NCBI GenBank assembly: GCA_027486345.1
Contig: JAIXPH010000028.1
Coordinates: forward strand, 39,236 to 103,235
Direction of reading: 5' to 3'
DNA from: Paracoccaceae bacterium
Lineage (GTDB): Bacteria; Pseudomonadota; Alphaproteobacteria; Rhodobacterales; Rhodobacteraceae
DNA length: 64,000 bases
Positions 18,955 through 27,364 of this stretch are shown here, one piece after another (positions within the stretch are counted from its first letter, which is position 1; every line of letters starts with the position of its first letter). Position numbers and translations under genes: made by a program. The notes under the pieces are model-generated. The model did no database searches. It was not told the origin of the DNA and saw only the letters and a program-made list of their open reading frames with translations.

Positions 18955-19836
18955 ATGTGCGCCAAGAAAGTGACCAAGGCCGCGCCCGGTCAGGTCAGCA
19001 CGACCGGCCATGAATGGGACGGCATCGAAGAGTTGAACAACCCCCTGCCGCGTTGGTGGGTCTGGGTGTTCTACGCCACCATCGTCTGGGCCATCGGCTA
19101 TACCATCGCCTATCCGGCATGGCCGCTGATCAAGGGGGCGACGCCCGGGCTTCTGGGATCATCGACCCGTGCGGATGTGCAGGCCGAGATCGACAGCTTC
19201 GACGCCAAGAACGCCGACATCAAGGCCAAGCTGGTGGCGGCACCGCTGGATGCGATCACCACGACGCCGGAACTGATGGCCTATGCCGAACCGGCCGGAG
19301 CCGCAGTGTTCCGCACCAATTGCGCGCAGTGCCATGGCGCGGGGGCGGCGGGTGTGGTCGGCAAGGGCTATCCGAACCTTCTGGACAATGACTGGCTGTG
19401 GGGCGGCACCATCGACGACATCCACACCACCATCACACATGGCATCCGCAACACTACCGATCCGGACGCCCGCTATTCCGAGATGCCGAAATTCGGCGTG
19501 GACGGGTTGCTGGAACCGGCGCAGATCGAAGCGGTGGTGGAACATGTGCTGGCCATCTCGGGCCAGGACCATGACGCGGCGCTGGCGACCGAAGGCGCGA
19601 CGGTGTTCGCCGAAAACTGCGTCGCCTGCCATGGCGAGGCCGGGCAGGGCGACCGCACCCAAGGGGCGCCGACGCTGACGGATGCGATCTGGCTCTATGG
19701 TGGGGATCGTGCCGCGATCAAGACCACGGTCACTTACGCCCGCTTCGGCGTGATGCCGCCTTGGACGGGCCGACTGACCGAGGACGAAATCCGCTCGGTC
19801 GCCGCCTATGTCCATTCGCGCGGCGGCGGCGAGTGA
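18955..19836 (+). CDS. ccoP: cbb3-type cytochrome c oxidase subunit III (di-haem cytochrome c)
   Basis: The 293-residue subunit has a cytosolic N-terminus, one helix (about residues 34-55, [22 protein letters not shown]) and two periplasmic haem c domains: CAQCH at 123-127 and CVACH at 222-226. It receives electrons from soluble or membrane cytochrome c and passes them to CcoO. It is the last gene of the operon, and hairpins follow directly. Confidence 0.97.
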   Translation: MCAKKVTKAAPGQVSTTGHEWDGIEELNNPLPRWWVWVFYATIVWAIGYTIAYPAWPLIKGATPGLLGSSTRADVQAEIDSFDAKNADIKAKLVAAPLDAITTTPELMAYAEPAGAAVFRTNCAQCHGAGAAGVVGKGYPNLLDNDWLWGGTIDDIHTTITHGIRNTTDPDARYSEMPKFGVDGLLEPAQIEAVVEHVLAISGQDHDAALATEGATVFAENCVACHGEAGQGDRTQGAPTLTDAIWLYGGDRAAIKTTVTYARFGVMPPWTGRLTEDEIRSVAAYVHSRGGGE

Positions 19837-19846
19837 TCCCGGTGTT

Positions 19847-19927
19847 CCCGGTCGGGTCCGCCTGACCGGGTTCGGTGCCGGCGCCCCACCTGTTCGCGCG
19901 TTTCCTGGGGGTGCCGGCACTTTCCTT
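19847..19927 (+). terminator. paired hairpins after ccoP
   Basis: The first stem is CCCGGTC/GACCGGG (19847-19853 with 19864-19870). The second is GTGCCGGC/GCCGGCAC (19875-19882 with 19913-19920), followed by TTTCCTT. Together they plausibly end the ccoNOQP transcript. Confidence 0.6.
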
Positions 19928-20004
19928 AACGGCTTGGGGGGCGTTCGCCCCCCTTTCCATTTCCGTCCGGCGCTTGACCCCGGCGCTTGAAAGTCAGCCT
20001 AAAA

Positions 20005-20012
20005 TTAGCTAA
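20005..20012. promoter_or_regulatory. palindrome in the toxin-antitoxin promoter region
   Basis: TTAGCTAA, a perfect 8-base palindrome in the AT-rich stretch just upstream of the antitoxin ATG. It is a candidate operator for autorepression by the antitoxin. The evidence is position only. Confidence 0.35.
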
Positions 20013-20035
20013 GTTGACTAACCTGTGAGGCTGCC

Positions 20036-20266
20036 ATGCAATACACCGTCCACACCGCTAAAACCCAATTGTCCAAACTGATAGAGGCCGCTTTGGCGGG
20101 CGAAGAGGTGGTGATCGCGCGCGGCTCTCGCCCGGCAGTGCGTCTGGTGCCCATCGCGCAATCGGGCTTCCGACTGGGACTGCTGGCGGGTCAGGTGGGA
20201 ACGCCGCCTGATTTCCTTGCCCCCTTGTCGGAACAGGAACTGGAGGATTGGGAAGGACGGGAATGA
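20036..20266 (+). CDS. type II antitoxin, Phd/YefM family
   Basis: This 76-residue protein begins QYTVHTAKTQLSKLIEAALAGEEVVIARGSRPAVRLVPI, the Phd/YefM DNA-binding fold with its typical AKTQLSKLI helix and ARG-x-P-x-x-RL strand. The acidic C-terminus (LSEQELEDWEGRE) would wrap the toxin. Its stop overlaps the toxin start by 4 bases. The pair interrupts the space between ccoNOQP and ccoGHIS. Confidence 0.88.
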   Translation: MQYTVHTAKTQLSKLIEAALAGEEVVIARGSRPAVRLVPIAQSGFRLGLLAGQVGTPPDFLAPLSEQELEDWEGRE

Positions 20267-20652
20267 CCACCCTTCTTCTCGATACGCACGCCTGGGTTTG
20301 GTCCCTGACCGCGCCAGAGTTGCTGTCCGCCCCTGCGCGTCGGGCGATTGGCTCAGTGGATGCGGTGATGGTCAGCCCGATCAGCTTTTTCGAGATTGGC
20401 CAGAAGGTACGCTTGGGCAAGTGGCCCGAGATGGAACCGCATGCGGCAAAGTTGCCCGACCTGCTTGCGGAACAGGGCGGTGTCGTGGCTCCCTTCACCC
20501 CGGCCATCGCGCTTCATGCCAGTTTGCGGACTTGGGCGCATCGCGATCCGTTCGACCGAATTCTCGCTTCGACCGCGGAACTGTCCGCCCTGACGCTTGT
20601 GACCCGCGATCCGATCTTTGTCGAGGTTCCGGAACTCCGCCGCCTTTGGTGA
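20263..20652 (+). CDS. PIN-domain toxin (VapC-like ribonuclease)
   Basis: A 129-residue PIN domain starting TTLLLDTHAWVWSL, with the first catalytic Asp at residue 7. The family's conserved glutamate lies in SPISFFEIGQK and the later acidic pair in HRDPFDRILASTAEL. Members cleave RNA and are held inactive by the antitoxin, encoded upstream and coupled by ATGA. All catalytic positions I can place are present, so the toxin looks intact. Confidence 0.9.
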   Translation: MTTLLLDTHAWVWSLTAPELLSAPARRAIGSVDAVMVSPISFFEIGQKVRLGKWPEMEPHAAKLPDLLAEQGGVVAPFTPAIALHASLRTWAHRDPFDRILASTAELSALTLVTRDPIFVEVPELRRLW

Positions 20653-20686
20653 CCCCCTGCGACAAAGCTGCATCGCGGATGATGGT

Positions 20687-20700
20687 TTGACATGCATCAA
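20687..20700. promoter_or_regulatory. FNR box upstream of ccoG
   Basis: TTGACATGCATCAA, 65 bases upstream of the ccoG start codon. It predicts FnrL control of ccoGHIS separate from ccoNOQP. Confidence 0.83.
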
Positions 20701-20765
20701 GGTGCGCGTCGCCGCATCGCCGCATACCGGGGTCAGAATTCAAAGCCAGAGACTCGGAGATTTCC

Positions 20766-22184
20766 GTGAGCAGCCCCGATACCCAACCGCCCAGCCTCTA
20801 TGCCAAGCGCGAACCGATCTTTCCGCGCCGCGTGAAGGGCACCTTCCGCACGCTGAAATGGTGGATCATGGCGGTGACGCTGGGCATCTACTACGTCACG
20901 CCGTGGATCAGGTGGGACCGGGGGCCGAACCTGCCGGATCAGGCCGTGCTGGTGGACCTTGCCAACCGGCGCTTCTTTTTCTTCATGATCGAAATCTGGC
21001 CGCATGAATTCTATTTCGTGGCCGGGCTCTTGATCATGGCGGGGTTGGGGCTGTTCCTCTTCACCTCGGCCGCCGGGCGGGTCTGGTGCGGCTATGCCTG
21101 TCCGCAGACGGTCTGGACCGACCTTTACATCCTTGTGGAGCGTTGGGTCGAAGGCGACCGCAACGCCCGCATCCGCCTGCACCGGCAGGGTTGGGATGCC
21201 GAGAAAATCCGCAAGAACCTGACCAAATGGGCGATCTGGCTGTTGATCGGTTTGGCGACGGGCGGGGCGTGGATCTTCTACTTCACCGATGCGCCGACCC
21301 TGATGCGCGATCTGGTCACCCTAAACGCCCATCCCGTCGCTTACACCACGATGTTCATCCTGACCGCGACGACCTTTGCCTTTGGCGGTTTCGCGCGCGA
21401 GCAAATCTGCATCTACGCCTGCCCCTGGCCCCGGATTCAGGCCGCGATGATGGATGAGGATACCCTGACCATCGGCTATCGCGACTGGCGGGGCGAGCCG
21501 CGCGGCAAGCAGAACGTCGAGGGCAACGGCGATTGCATCGACTGCATGGCCTGTGTGAACGTCTGCCCGATGGGCATCGACATCCGCGATGGCCAGCAGA
21601 TGGCCTGCATCACCTGCGGCCTGTGCATCGATGCCTGCAACGACATGATGGACAAGATCGGCAAGCCGCGCGACCTGATCGGCTATCTGGCGCTGACGGA
21701 TGAAACCCGCGAACGGGCGGGCGCTTCGGCCAAATCGGTCTGGAGCCATGTCTTCCGCCCGCGCACCATCCTTTACACCGTGCTTTGGGCGGGTGTCGGG
21801 ATTGGGCTGGTGGTGGCGCTATTCCTGCGCTCTCCCATCGACATCAGCGTGACGCCGCAGCGCAACCCGCTTTACGTCACGCTCAAGGATGGCACGATCC
21901 GCAACACCTATGACCTGCGCCTGCGCAACAAATCCGGGCAGGATGAGACCTATGTGATCACCCTGACCTCTGAGGGCCGCTTTACCCTGCACCTTGAAGG
22001 TGCGACGGACACCCAAGTGACCGTCCCCGCCAATGAGACCTTGCAACAGCGCGTCTATATCGAGGCCGCGCCGGACAGTGAGGCCGCGCAAGAGGACAAG
22101 ACCGACCTGCGGCTGTGGGTGTCCCGCGTGGGCGGAACGGAACGGGTCTCTCATGATACCGTCTTCAACGGAAAGGAGGACTGA
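20766..22184 (+). CDS. ccoG: cbb3 oxidase assembly iron-sulfur membrane protein CcoG (RdxB/FixG)
   Basis: The 472-residue polyferredoxin has membrane helices at about residues 35-55, 75-100, 155-175, 185-210 and 335-355. An early cluster motif CGYACPQTVW is followed by two 4Fe-4S motifs (CIDCMACVNVCP and CITCGLCIDAC) and a C-terminal periplasmic beta domain. It is thought to reduce Cu(II) for oxidase maturation. The start is GTG, supported by GGAGA five bases upstream. First gene of ccoGHIS, behind an FNR box. Confidence 0.95.
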   Translation: MSSPDTQPPSLYAKREPIFPRRVKGTFRTLKWWIMAVTLGIYYVTPWIRWDRGPNLPDQAVLVDLANRRFFFFMIEIWPHEFYFVAGLLIMAGLGLFLFTSAAGRVWCGYACPQTVWTDLYILVERWVEGDRNARIRLHRQGWDAEKIRKNLTKWAIWLLIGLATGGAWIFYFTDAPTLMRDLVTLNAHPVAYTTMFILTATTFAFGGFAREQICIYACPWPRIQAAMMDEDTLTIGYRDWRGEPRGKQNVEGNGDCIDCMACVNVCPMGIDIRDGQQMACITCGLCIDACNDMMDKIGKPRDLIGYLALTDETRERAGASAKSVWSHVFRPRTILYTVLWAGVGIGLVVALFLRSPIDISVTPQRNPLYVTLKDGTIRNTYDLRLRNKSGQDETYVITLTSEGRFTLHLEGATDTQVTVPANETLQQRVYIEAAPDSEAAQEDKTDLRLWVSRVGGTERVSHDTVFNGKED

Positions 22185-22185
22185 G

Positions 22186-22638
22186 ATGGCCGAAATCACC
22201 GGACGTCAGGTTTTTGCCGTCACCGCCGGGGCCTTCGGCCTCATCATCGCGGTCAATCTGGTGATGGCCTACAAGGCGATCAGCACCTTTCCGGGCATCG
22301 AGGTCGCGAATGGCTATGTTGCCAGTCAGGATTTCGACGCGCGCAAACAGGCGCAACTGGCCTTGGGGTGGCGACTGACCCACACCTATCACCCGGGCCA
22401 TCTGGTTCTGGATTTCACCGACCGCGATGGCCTGCCTGCCGTGCTGTCCGATCTTGACGTTCTGGTGGGGCGCGCGACAGAGGCGAAGGATGATTTCACG
22501 CCGGTCTTCAACCGGATGTCGGGCGCGTTTGTGGCCGATGTGACCTTGCCGCGCGGCAAGTGGATCGTCGTCGTCAATGCCAAGGCCCCGGATGGCACGC
22601 TGTTCAACCAGCGGCTTGATCTCTTGGTGCAGGAGTAG
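22186..22638 (+). CDS. ccoH: cbb3 oxidase assembly protein CcoH (FixH)
   Basis: The 150-residue single-pass protein has a helix at about residues 8-28 and a periplasmic domain with the FixH pattern VASQDFDARKQAQLALGW and PRGKWIVVVNA. It assists insertion of cofactors or stable assembly of the oxidase. The ATG follows the ccoG stop by one base with AAGGAGG upstream; a longer in-frame start inside ccoG is rejected. Confidence 0.93.
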   Translation: MAEITGRQVFAVTAGAFGLIIAVNLVMAYKAISTFPGIEVANGYVASQDFDARKQAQLALGWRLTHTYHPGHLVLDFTDRDGLPAVLSDLDVLVGRATEAKDDFTPVFNRMSGAFVADVTLPRGKWIVVVNAKAPDGTLFNQRLDLLVQE

Positions 22639-22642
22639 CGCC

Positions 22643-24850
22643 ATGAGTTTCGCCCCCCCGCTGGAGGACAGTGACCACGCCAGCCTGTCGGCCTGCCCGG
22701 CCTGCGTCGCCGCACCGTCCGCGATGGACATCGCGCGGCAGGCGGGGGCGGGGCACGCCCGGTTGATGCTGTCCCTGCCTGCCGCCCATTGCGCGGCCTG
22801 CATCACCACGGTGGAGCATCGGCTGATGGCCGTGCCGGGGGTGGACAGCGCGCGGGTGAATCTGACGATGAAGCGGGTGAGCGTCGAGGCCGCGCCAGAC
22901 GTGACCGCCGACCATCTGATCGCTGCGCTGAAAGGCGTGGGATATGAGGCGCATGAGCTGGACCCCGGCCTTTTATCCGCGACCGAGACCGACCGTCAGG
23001 GGCGGGATCTCTTGATGCGGCTGGGCGTGGCGTTCTTTTCCATGATGAACGTCATGCTTCTGTCCGTCGCGGTCTGGTCCGGCGCGGATGATGCGACGCG
23101 CGATTTGTTCCACTGGATTTCTGCCGCCATCGCCCTGCCCACGGTGGTCTTTGTCGGGCAGCCGTTCTTCAAATCCGCTTGGGCCTCCTTGCGGGTGGGG
23201 CGCTTGGGGATGGATGTGCCGATTTCTCTGGCGCTGATCCTCGCCTCGTCGATTTCGCTGTTCGAGACGTGGATGGGTGGGCATCACGCCTATTTCGATG
23301 CCGCGGTGATGCTGTCCTTCTTTCTGCTTGCAGGGCGCTATCTGGACCACCGGACCCGCGCCGTGGCCCGCTCGGCGGCAGAGGAGTTGGCCGCGCTGGA
23401 GGTGCCGCGCGCCGTGGTGATCCGGGATGGGGCGGAAGTCATCCTGTCCATCACCGAGGTGCATGTGGGTGATCTCGTCCGCGTGCGCCCCGGCGGACGG
23501 ATGCCGGTGGATGGCGTCGTGGTCGATGGCCAGTCCGAGGTGGACCGCAGCCTGCTGACGGGGGAAAGCCTGCCGGTCTTTGCCGGTCCGGGCACGCTGG
23601 TCAGCGCGGGAGAGGTCAACCTGACCGGCCCCCTGACCCTGCGTGTGACGGCGGCGGGCAAGGACAGCAGTCTGCACCGCATGGCCGATCTGGTGGCCGT
23701 GGCGGAAAATGCGCGGACGACGTACAAGACCCTCGCCGAACGGGCAGCGCGGTTTTACTCCCCGCTGGTGCATCTTCTGTCCTTTTCCGCCTTTGGCTTT
23801 TGGCTGTGGCAGACCGGGGGCGATGTGCGCTTTGCCATCAACATCTCTGCCGCCGTGCTGATCATCACCTGCCCCTGTGCGCTTGGGCTGGCGGTGCCTG
23901 CGGTGGTGACGGCGGCGAGCGGAAAGCTGTTTCGCAAGGGGCTCTTGATCAAGGATGGCACCGCGCTGGAACGTCTGGCCGAGGTGGATACGGTCGTTTT
24001 CGACAAGACCGGCACTCTGACGATGGGGGCCCCGCAGCCGACCAATCTGACCGATCATCCCGATCTGGCCATCGAGGTGGCGGCGGCTTTGGCGGGGGCC
24101 TCGTCGCATCCTTTGGCGCTGGCCTTGGCCGAAGCTGCCCGCGCGCGCGGCTTTCGTCCGGCGCGGGTCGAGGGCTTGCGCGAAGTGCCGGGCTATGGGG
24201 TCGAGGGGGTCTGGCGCGGCATGACCGTCCGCCTTGGCCGTGCGGAATGGTGTGGCGGGGCGGCCTTGCCGGTGACGGCGACCTATCTGTGCACCGGCGA
24301 CGGCAGCCCGCGCGCCTTCACCTTTGCTGACCGTGTGCGTCCGGGGGCTGAAGCCGCGATTGCGGGGCTGAAAGCGCAAGGAAAACGGATCGTCTTGATT
24401 TCCGGCGATGCGGCGGGGGCAGTAGCGGATTTGGCGGGACGCTTGGGGATTGAAGATTGGACCGCCGGTGCTTTGCCCGCCGAAAAGGCCGCGCGAGTGG
24501 TGGCATTGTCGCAGGCGGGTCATCGCGTGCTGATGGTGGGTGACGGGCTGAACGACACGGCGGCACTGGCGGCGGCACATGTGTCGATCTCTCCCGCCTC
24601 CGCCTTGGATGCGGCGCGGGTGGCGTCGGATATCGTGCTGTTGGGTCAGGATATGGCCCCGATTGCCGATGCAGCGCGGATCGCGCGCCAGACCTCGCGC
24701 CGGATCATCGAGAATTTCGTGATCTCGGGCGGATACAACGTGATCGCCGTGCCCTTGGCACTGATCGGATCGGCGACCCCGCTGGCGGCGGCCTTGGCGA
24801 TGTCGCTGTCGTCGATTACGGTTTCGCTGAACGCATTAAGGTTGAAGTGA
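22643..24850 (+). CDS. ccoI: copper-exporting P1B-type ATPase for cbb3 oxidase assembly
   Basis: The 735-residue CcoI/FixI ATPase supplies copper for the oxidase. It has an N-terminal metal-binding domain with CAAC near residue 50, eight predicted helices, and the transport motif CPC in TCPCALGLAVPA. The phosphorylation site is DKTGTLT, and the hinge motif is GDGLNDTAALAAA. A Cys pair (CPAC) precedes the metal-binding domain. The ATG at 22643 has CAGGAG upstream and starts 5 bases after the ccoH stop. Confidence 0.95.
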   Translation: MSFAPPLEDSDHASLSACPACVAAPSAMDIARQAGAGHARLMLSLPAAHCAACITTVEHRLMAVPGVDSARVNLTMKRVSVEAAPDVTADHLIAALKGVGYEAHELDPGLLSATETDRQGRDLLMRLGVAFFSMMNVMLLSVAVWSGADDATRDLFHWISAAIALPTVVFVGQPFFKSAWASLRVGRLGMDVPISLALILASSISLFETWMGGHHAYFDAAVMLSFFLLAGRYLDHRTRAVARSAAEELAALEVPRAVVIRDGAEVILSITEVHVGDLVRVRPGGRMPVDGVVVDGQSEVDRSLLTGESLPVFAGPGTLVSAGEVNLTGPLTLRVTAAGKDSSLHRMADLVAVAENARTTYKTLAERAARFYSPLVHLLSFSAFGFWLWQTGGDVRFAINISAAVLIITCPCALGLAVPAVVTAASGKLFRKGLLIKDGTALERLAEVDTVVFDKTGTLTMGAPQPTNLTDHPDLAIEVAAALAGASSHPLALALAEAARARGFRPARVEGLREVPGYGVEGVWRGMTVRLGRAEWCGGAALPVTATYLCTGDGSPRAFTFADRVRPGAEAAIAGLKAQGKRIVLISGDAAGAVADLAGRLGIEDWTAGALPAEKAARVVALSQAGHRVLMVGDGLNDTAALAAAHVSISPASALDAARVASDIVLLGQDMAPIADAARIARQTSRRIIENFVISGGYNVIAVPLALIGSATPLAAALAMSLSSITVSLNALRLK

Positions 24851-24851
24851 C

Positions 24852-25010
24852 ATGGACATACTGGCCTTCCTGATCCCGGTGTCGCTGTTCTTGGGCGGGA
24901 TTGGCCTGTTCGCCTTCTTCTGGGCGATGAAGCACCGTCAATTCGACGACCCGCAAGGGGACGCAAGCCGGATATTGACCAAGGATTGGGACGATAAGCC
25001 GAAGGGGTGA
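24852..25010 (+). CDS. ccoS: cbb3 oxidase maturation protein CcoS
   Basis: A 52-residue single-helix protein (MDILAFLIPVSLFLGG...) with the tail FFWAMKHRQFDDPQGDASRI, which is the conserved CcoS signature. It is required for haem b and copper incorporation into the oxidase in R. capsulatus. It starts one base after the ccoI stop and ends the ccoGHIS operon. Confidence 0.95.
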   Translation: MDILAFLIPVSLFLGGIGLFAFFWAMKHRQFDDPQGDASRILTKDWDDKPKG

Positions 25011-25073
25011 GGCGGTGTTAACCGACCGCTAACCATTTGCTCGGACGACGTGGCTGCGCTGAGGTGCTTGATT

Positions 25074-25095
25074 TGTACACACATCGGTGCATACA
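25074..25095. promoter_or_regulatory. imperfect palindrome before the brnT-like gene
   Basis: TGTACACAC and GTGCATACA flank ATCG and match at 7 of 9 positions. It lies 3 bases before the GTG start and is a candidate operator for BrnA autoregulation. Confidence 0.35.
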
Positions 25096-25098
25096 TAA

Positions 25099-25370
25099 GT
25101 GAAATTCGACTGGGACGAGGGCAACCGGGCAAAGGTGCTGAAGCACGGGCTTTCCGTGGCTGAGATTGAGGCGTTCTTTCGTGCAGGGCCAAGGGTCGCC
25201 CCCGACCCGGTGCATTCCGTGGCAGAGGCCCGGTTAATCGCGCAGGATCGGGACGCCCAGCCTTTGTCGCCTTTTGCTGGCGGGGGGACATGGTCCGCCC
25301 GATCAGCGCCCGTTACATGCATGACCGTGAGGTGCGTCGCTATGAAAACCGTTCCGCCCATGACCACTGA
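25099..25370 (+). pseudogene. brnT: BrnT-like ribonuclease toxin, frameshifted
   Basis: From GTG at 25099 the frame reads KFDWDEGNRAKVLKHGLSVAEIEAFF and continues through DPVHSVAEARLIAQDRDAQP, typical of BrnT. The conserved second half (FVAFCWRGDMVRPISARYMH, then DREVRRYE) is in another frame and stops at 25368-25370. Adding one base at about 25262, between CC and TTT, would restore a single protein of about 90 residues. As written, the first frame runs on into the antitoxin. It is either a disabled toxin or a sequencing error; no canonical slippery heptamer is present to argue for programmed frameshifting. Confidence 0.75.
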
Positions 25371-25584
25371 CGCCGAGGCTGAGGCGTTTCTGGATCAGGA
25401 CCTGACCGATCTGGACTTTGCCCTGTTCAAACCTGTGTCGTGGGAGGTGGAACCAAAATCTGCCCGCATCAACATGCGCTTGCCGGAAAAGCTGATGCAG
25501 GCGTTGAAGCTGCGGGCACAAGAGCGGGGCATCCCCTATCAGCGTCTGATCCGCGAGGCGCTGGAACGCGAGTTGGCGCGGTAG
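25342..25584 (+). CDS. brnA: BrnA/CopG-type antitoxin
   Basis: An 80-residue protein whose C-terminus (SARINMRLPEKLMQALKLRA, then ERGIPYQRLIREALERELA) is a ribbon-helix-helix domain of the CopG/BrnA class. The N-terminal acidic segment FLDQDLTDLDFALF would contact the toxin. Its ATG overlaps the end of the shifted brnT frame, the usual brnTA layout. It may persist as an orphan antitoxin or DNA-binding regulator if the toxin is dead. It could also start in frame further upstream through the brnT shift. Confidence 0.78.
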   Translation: MKTVPPMTTDAEAEAFLDQDLTDLDFALFKPVSWEVEPKSARINMRLPEKLMQALKLRAQERGIPYQRLIREALERELAR

Positions 25585-25611
25585 AGCGACGTAGGCACGA
25601 CGACAGGGATT

Positions 25612-25636
25612 GGCCCGTGGCCCACAGCCACGGGCC
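25612..25636. terminator. hairpin after brnA
   Basis: Perfect 10-base arms GGCCCGTGGC/GCCACGGGCC with loop CCACA, 27 bases past the brnA stop. It has no U-tract, so it is an uncertain terminator. Confidence 0.45.
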
Positions 25637-25722
25637 GCACACGCACCGCCCCCTACGATTTCGAAAGGCGGCGGCGTGCGCATGAAACGCCCTCCCCGGC
25701 GTTGCGCGCGCGGCCCTACAAC

Positions 25723-25761
25723 GCGGGAGCGAAACTCTCTCCCAGAGAGTTTCGCTCCCGC
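25723..25761. repeat. 18-base perfect inverted repeat with 3-base spacer
   Basis: Arms 25723-25740 and 25744-25761 are exact reverse complements around CCC. No U-tract follows on either strand. It lies about 100 bases upstream of the flgG sigma-54 promoter. It could be a terminator insulating the flagellar operon, a protein-binding site or a remnant of an element end. Confidence 0.85.
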
Positions 25762-25847
25762 TTGCGATCTTCACCTGTGAAAAGACCTAGTTTGGTGCGC
25801 CTTCCGCACTCCCCCCCTAAAATCCCATCCCCTCGATCCGTGCCGCT

Positions 25848-25863
25848 TGGCACGGCCCTTGCA
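25848..25863 (+). promoter_or_regulatory. sigma-54 promoter for flgG
   Basis: TGGCACGGCCCTTGCA fits the -24/-12 consensus TGGCAC-N5-TTGC exactly. It predicts a start near 25874, about 31 bases before the flgG ATG. Confidence 0.88.
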
Positions 25864-25867
25864 GACA

Positions 25868-25892
25868 CCTGACAGAGAAACGCCCTGTCAGG
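25868..25892. promoter_or_regulatory. inverted repeat over the predicted flgG transcription start
   Basis: CCTGACAG and CTGTCAGG, perfect 8-base arms with a 9-base spacer, just downstream of the -12 element. The right arm abuts the ribosome site (GGAG). It is a candidate downstream binding site for the flagellar activators. Confidence 0.4.
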
Positions 25893-25904
25893 AGCCTGCC
25901 GCCT

Positions 25905-26693
25905 ATGTCCTCGGATGCCATGCATGTCGCCAAGACCGGTCTGAATGCCCAGCAGACCCGGATGCAGGTGATCGCCAACAACCTTGCCAACGTGAACACC
26001 ACGGGGTTCAAGCGGGATCGGGCGAATTTTGAGACCTTGCTCTACCAGAACATCCGCCCTGCGGGCGCCCAGACGTCCGAGGGCACGCAACTGACCACGC
26101 CCCTGTCGGTCGGCACCGGGGTCAGGATCGTCAACACCGAAAAGCTGTATTCCCAAGGCGGCTTGGCCACCACCGACAACGCGCTGGATGTGGCGATTGA
26201 TGGGCAGGGGTTCTTGCAAGTGCTGCTGCCCGATGGCCAGATCGGCTATACGCGCGACGGGGCCTTGTCGCGCAATGCCGAAGGCACGCTGACCACCGCT
26301 TCGGGCTACGTGGTCCAGCCGGAAATCCAGATCCCCGATGGCGCGCAGGAAATCATCATCTCGGCGGACGGGATCGTGTCAGTCAACATGCCCGGGGCCA
26401 CGGCGGCCGAGGAAGTCGGCCAGATCACTCTTGCCGCCTTTCCCAACCCGCGCGGCCTGAACCCGATTGGTGAGAATTTCGTGGTGGAAAGCCCGGCCTC
26501 TGGCCCGGCCGTGGTCGGTGCGCCCTACACCGATGGCATGGGCAAGCTGGTCCAAGGCGCGCTCGAACAATCCAACGTCAACGTGGTGCAAGAGCTGGTC
26601 GACATGATCGAGACCCAGCGCGCCTATGAGGTGAATTCCAAATCCATCAGCGCATCGGATGAGATGATGCGCTTCCTGTCCAACAAACTGTGA
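25905..26693 (+). CDS. flgG: flagellar distal rod protein FlgG
   Basis: The 262-residue axial protein carries the rod-family N-terminal motif ([30 protein letters not shown]) and the C-terminal coiled-coil motif ([29 protein letters not shown]). The length matches FlgG rather than the shorter FlgF. It forms the distal rod through the L and P rings and is exported by the flagellar type III apparatus. It is the first gene of flgGHIJKL with its own sigma-54 promoter. flgBCDEF are not adjacent, unlike in many clusters. Confidence 0.95.
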   Translation: MSSDAMHVAKTGLNAQQTRMQVIANNLANVNTTGFKRDRANFETLLYQNIRPAGAQTSEGTQLTTPLSVGTGVRIVNTEKLYSQGGLATTDNALDVAIDGQGFLQVLLPDGQIGYTRDGALSRNAEGTLTTASGYVVQPEIQIPDGAQEIIISADGIVSVNMPGATAAEEVGQITLAAFPNPRGLNPIGENFVVESPASGPAVVGAPYTDGMGKLVQGALEQSNVNVVQELVDMIETQRAYEVNSKSISASDEMMRFLSNKL

Positions 26694-27364
26694 TGGCGAT
26701 GATGACGCGTATCCTGCCCCTTCTTCTGCTGGTCCCCTTTGCTGCCTGCACCTCGACTTACGTCGAGGATGTGGCGTCGGAAGAATTTGCCCCGGTCTAC
26801 CCGTCCGAGGCGCTGCCCGAACAGGCCGCATTGCCCACGGGGGGGATTTATACGGCCTCATCTTCCGGGCTGTTCGCGTCGGATCGGCGGGCGTCGCATG
26901 TCGGCGATATCCTGACCGTGCAATTCGTCGAACGCTTCGCCGCCACCAAATCGCAATCGGCCAGCGGCCAGCGGTCGTCGGATTACGAAATCGACCTGCC
27001 GGATGTGGCCACGCTGGGGCTGGACGATGGGATGCTGACCAATTCCACCGACCAATCCTTTGCGGGCAAAGGGGCGGCGCAGCAATCCAACAGCCTGACG
27101 GGCCGTCTGTCCGTATCGGTCGTGCGCGTGTTGCCGGGCGGGCTGTTGGAGATCATGGGCCAAAAGCGCCTGACGCTGAACCAAGGCAAGGAATACGTCC
27201 GCCTGACCGGCATCGTCCGGCCCGAGGATATCAACTCCGAAAACGTCATCCTGTCCGACCGCATCGGCAATGCCGAGATCAGCTATGTCGGCGCGGGCGA
27301 AGTGGCCGATACCGCGCGCCAAGGCTGGCTGCGGCGCGGTCTGCAAGCGGTGTCGCCGCTATGA
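26693..27364 (+). CDS. flgH: flagellar L-ring lipoprotein FlgH
   Basis: The roughly 223-residue protein starts with a lipoprotein signal ending in FAAC (Cys near residue 19). The FlgH core includes [27 protein letters not shown] and [19 protein letters not shown]. It forms the outer-membrane bushing around the rod. The ATG overlaps the flgG stop (TGATG); a GTG three bases earlier is also possible. Confidence 0.94.
   Translation: MAMMTRILPLLLLVPFAACTSTYVEDVASEEFAPVYPSEALPEQAALPTGGIYTASSSGLFASDRRASHVGDILTVQFVERFAATKSQSASGQRSSDYEIDLPDVATLGLDDGMLTNSTDQSFAGKGAAQQSNSLTGRLSVSVVRVLPGGLLEIMGQKRLTLNQGKEYVRLTGIVRPEDINSENVILSDRIGNAEISYVGAGEVADTARQGWLRRGLQAVSPL

Larger units (their letters stand above)
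25585..25904. other. gene-free junction between brnA and flgG
   Basis: About 320 bases with no convincing coding frame. It holds two strong hairpins (25612-25636, 25723-25761), a sigma-54 promoter (25848) and an inverted repeat around the expected start site (25868-25892). It marks the left edge of the flagellar cluster. Confidence 0.7.

Noticed and set aside
16306..19011. Very long open frame on the minus strand opposite ccoN and ccoO
   Set aside because: It is antisense to two unmistakable oxidase genes, rich in His/Arg/Gln as expected for a mirror frame in GC-rich DNA, and has no domain or ribosome site.
25099..25584. A single 161-residue fusion protein of BrnT N-terminus and BrnA
   Set aside because: The missing BrnT half is present in another frame, so a frameshift is a better explanation than a designed fusion.
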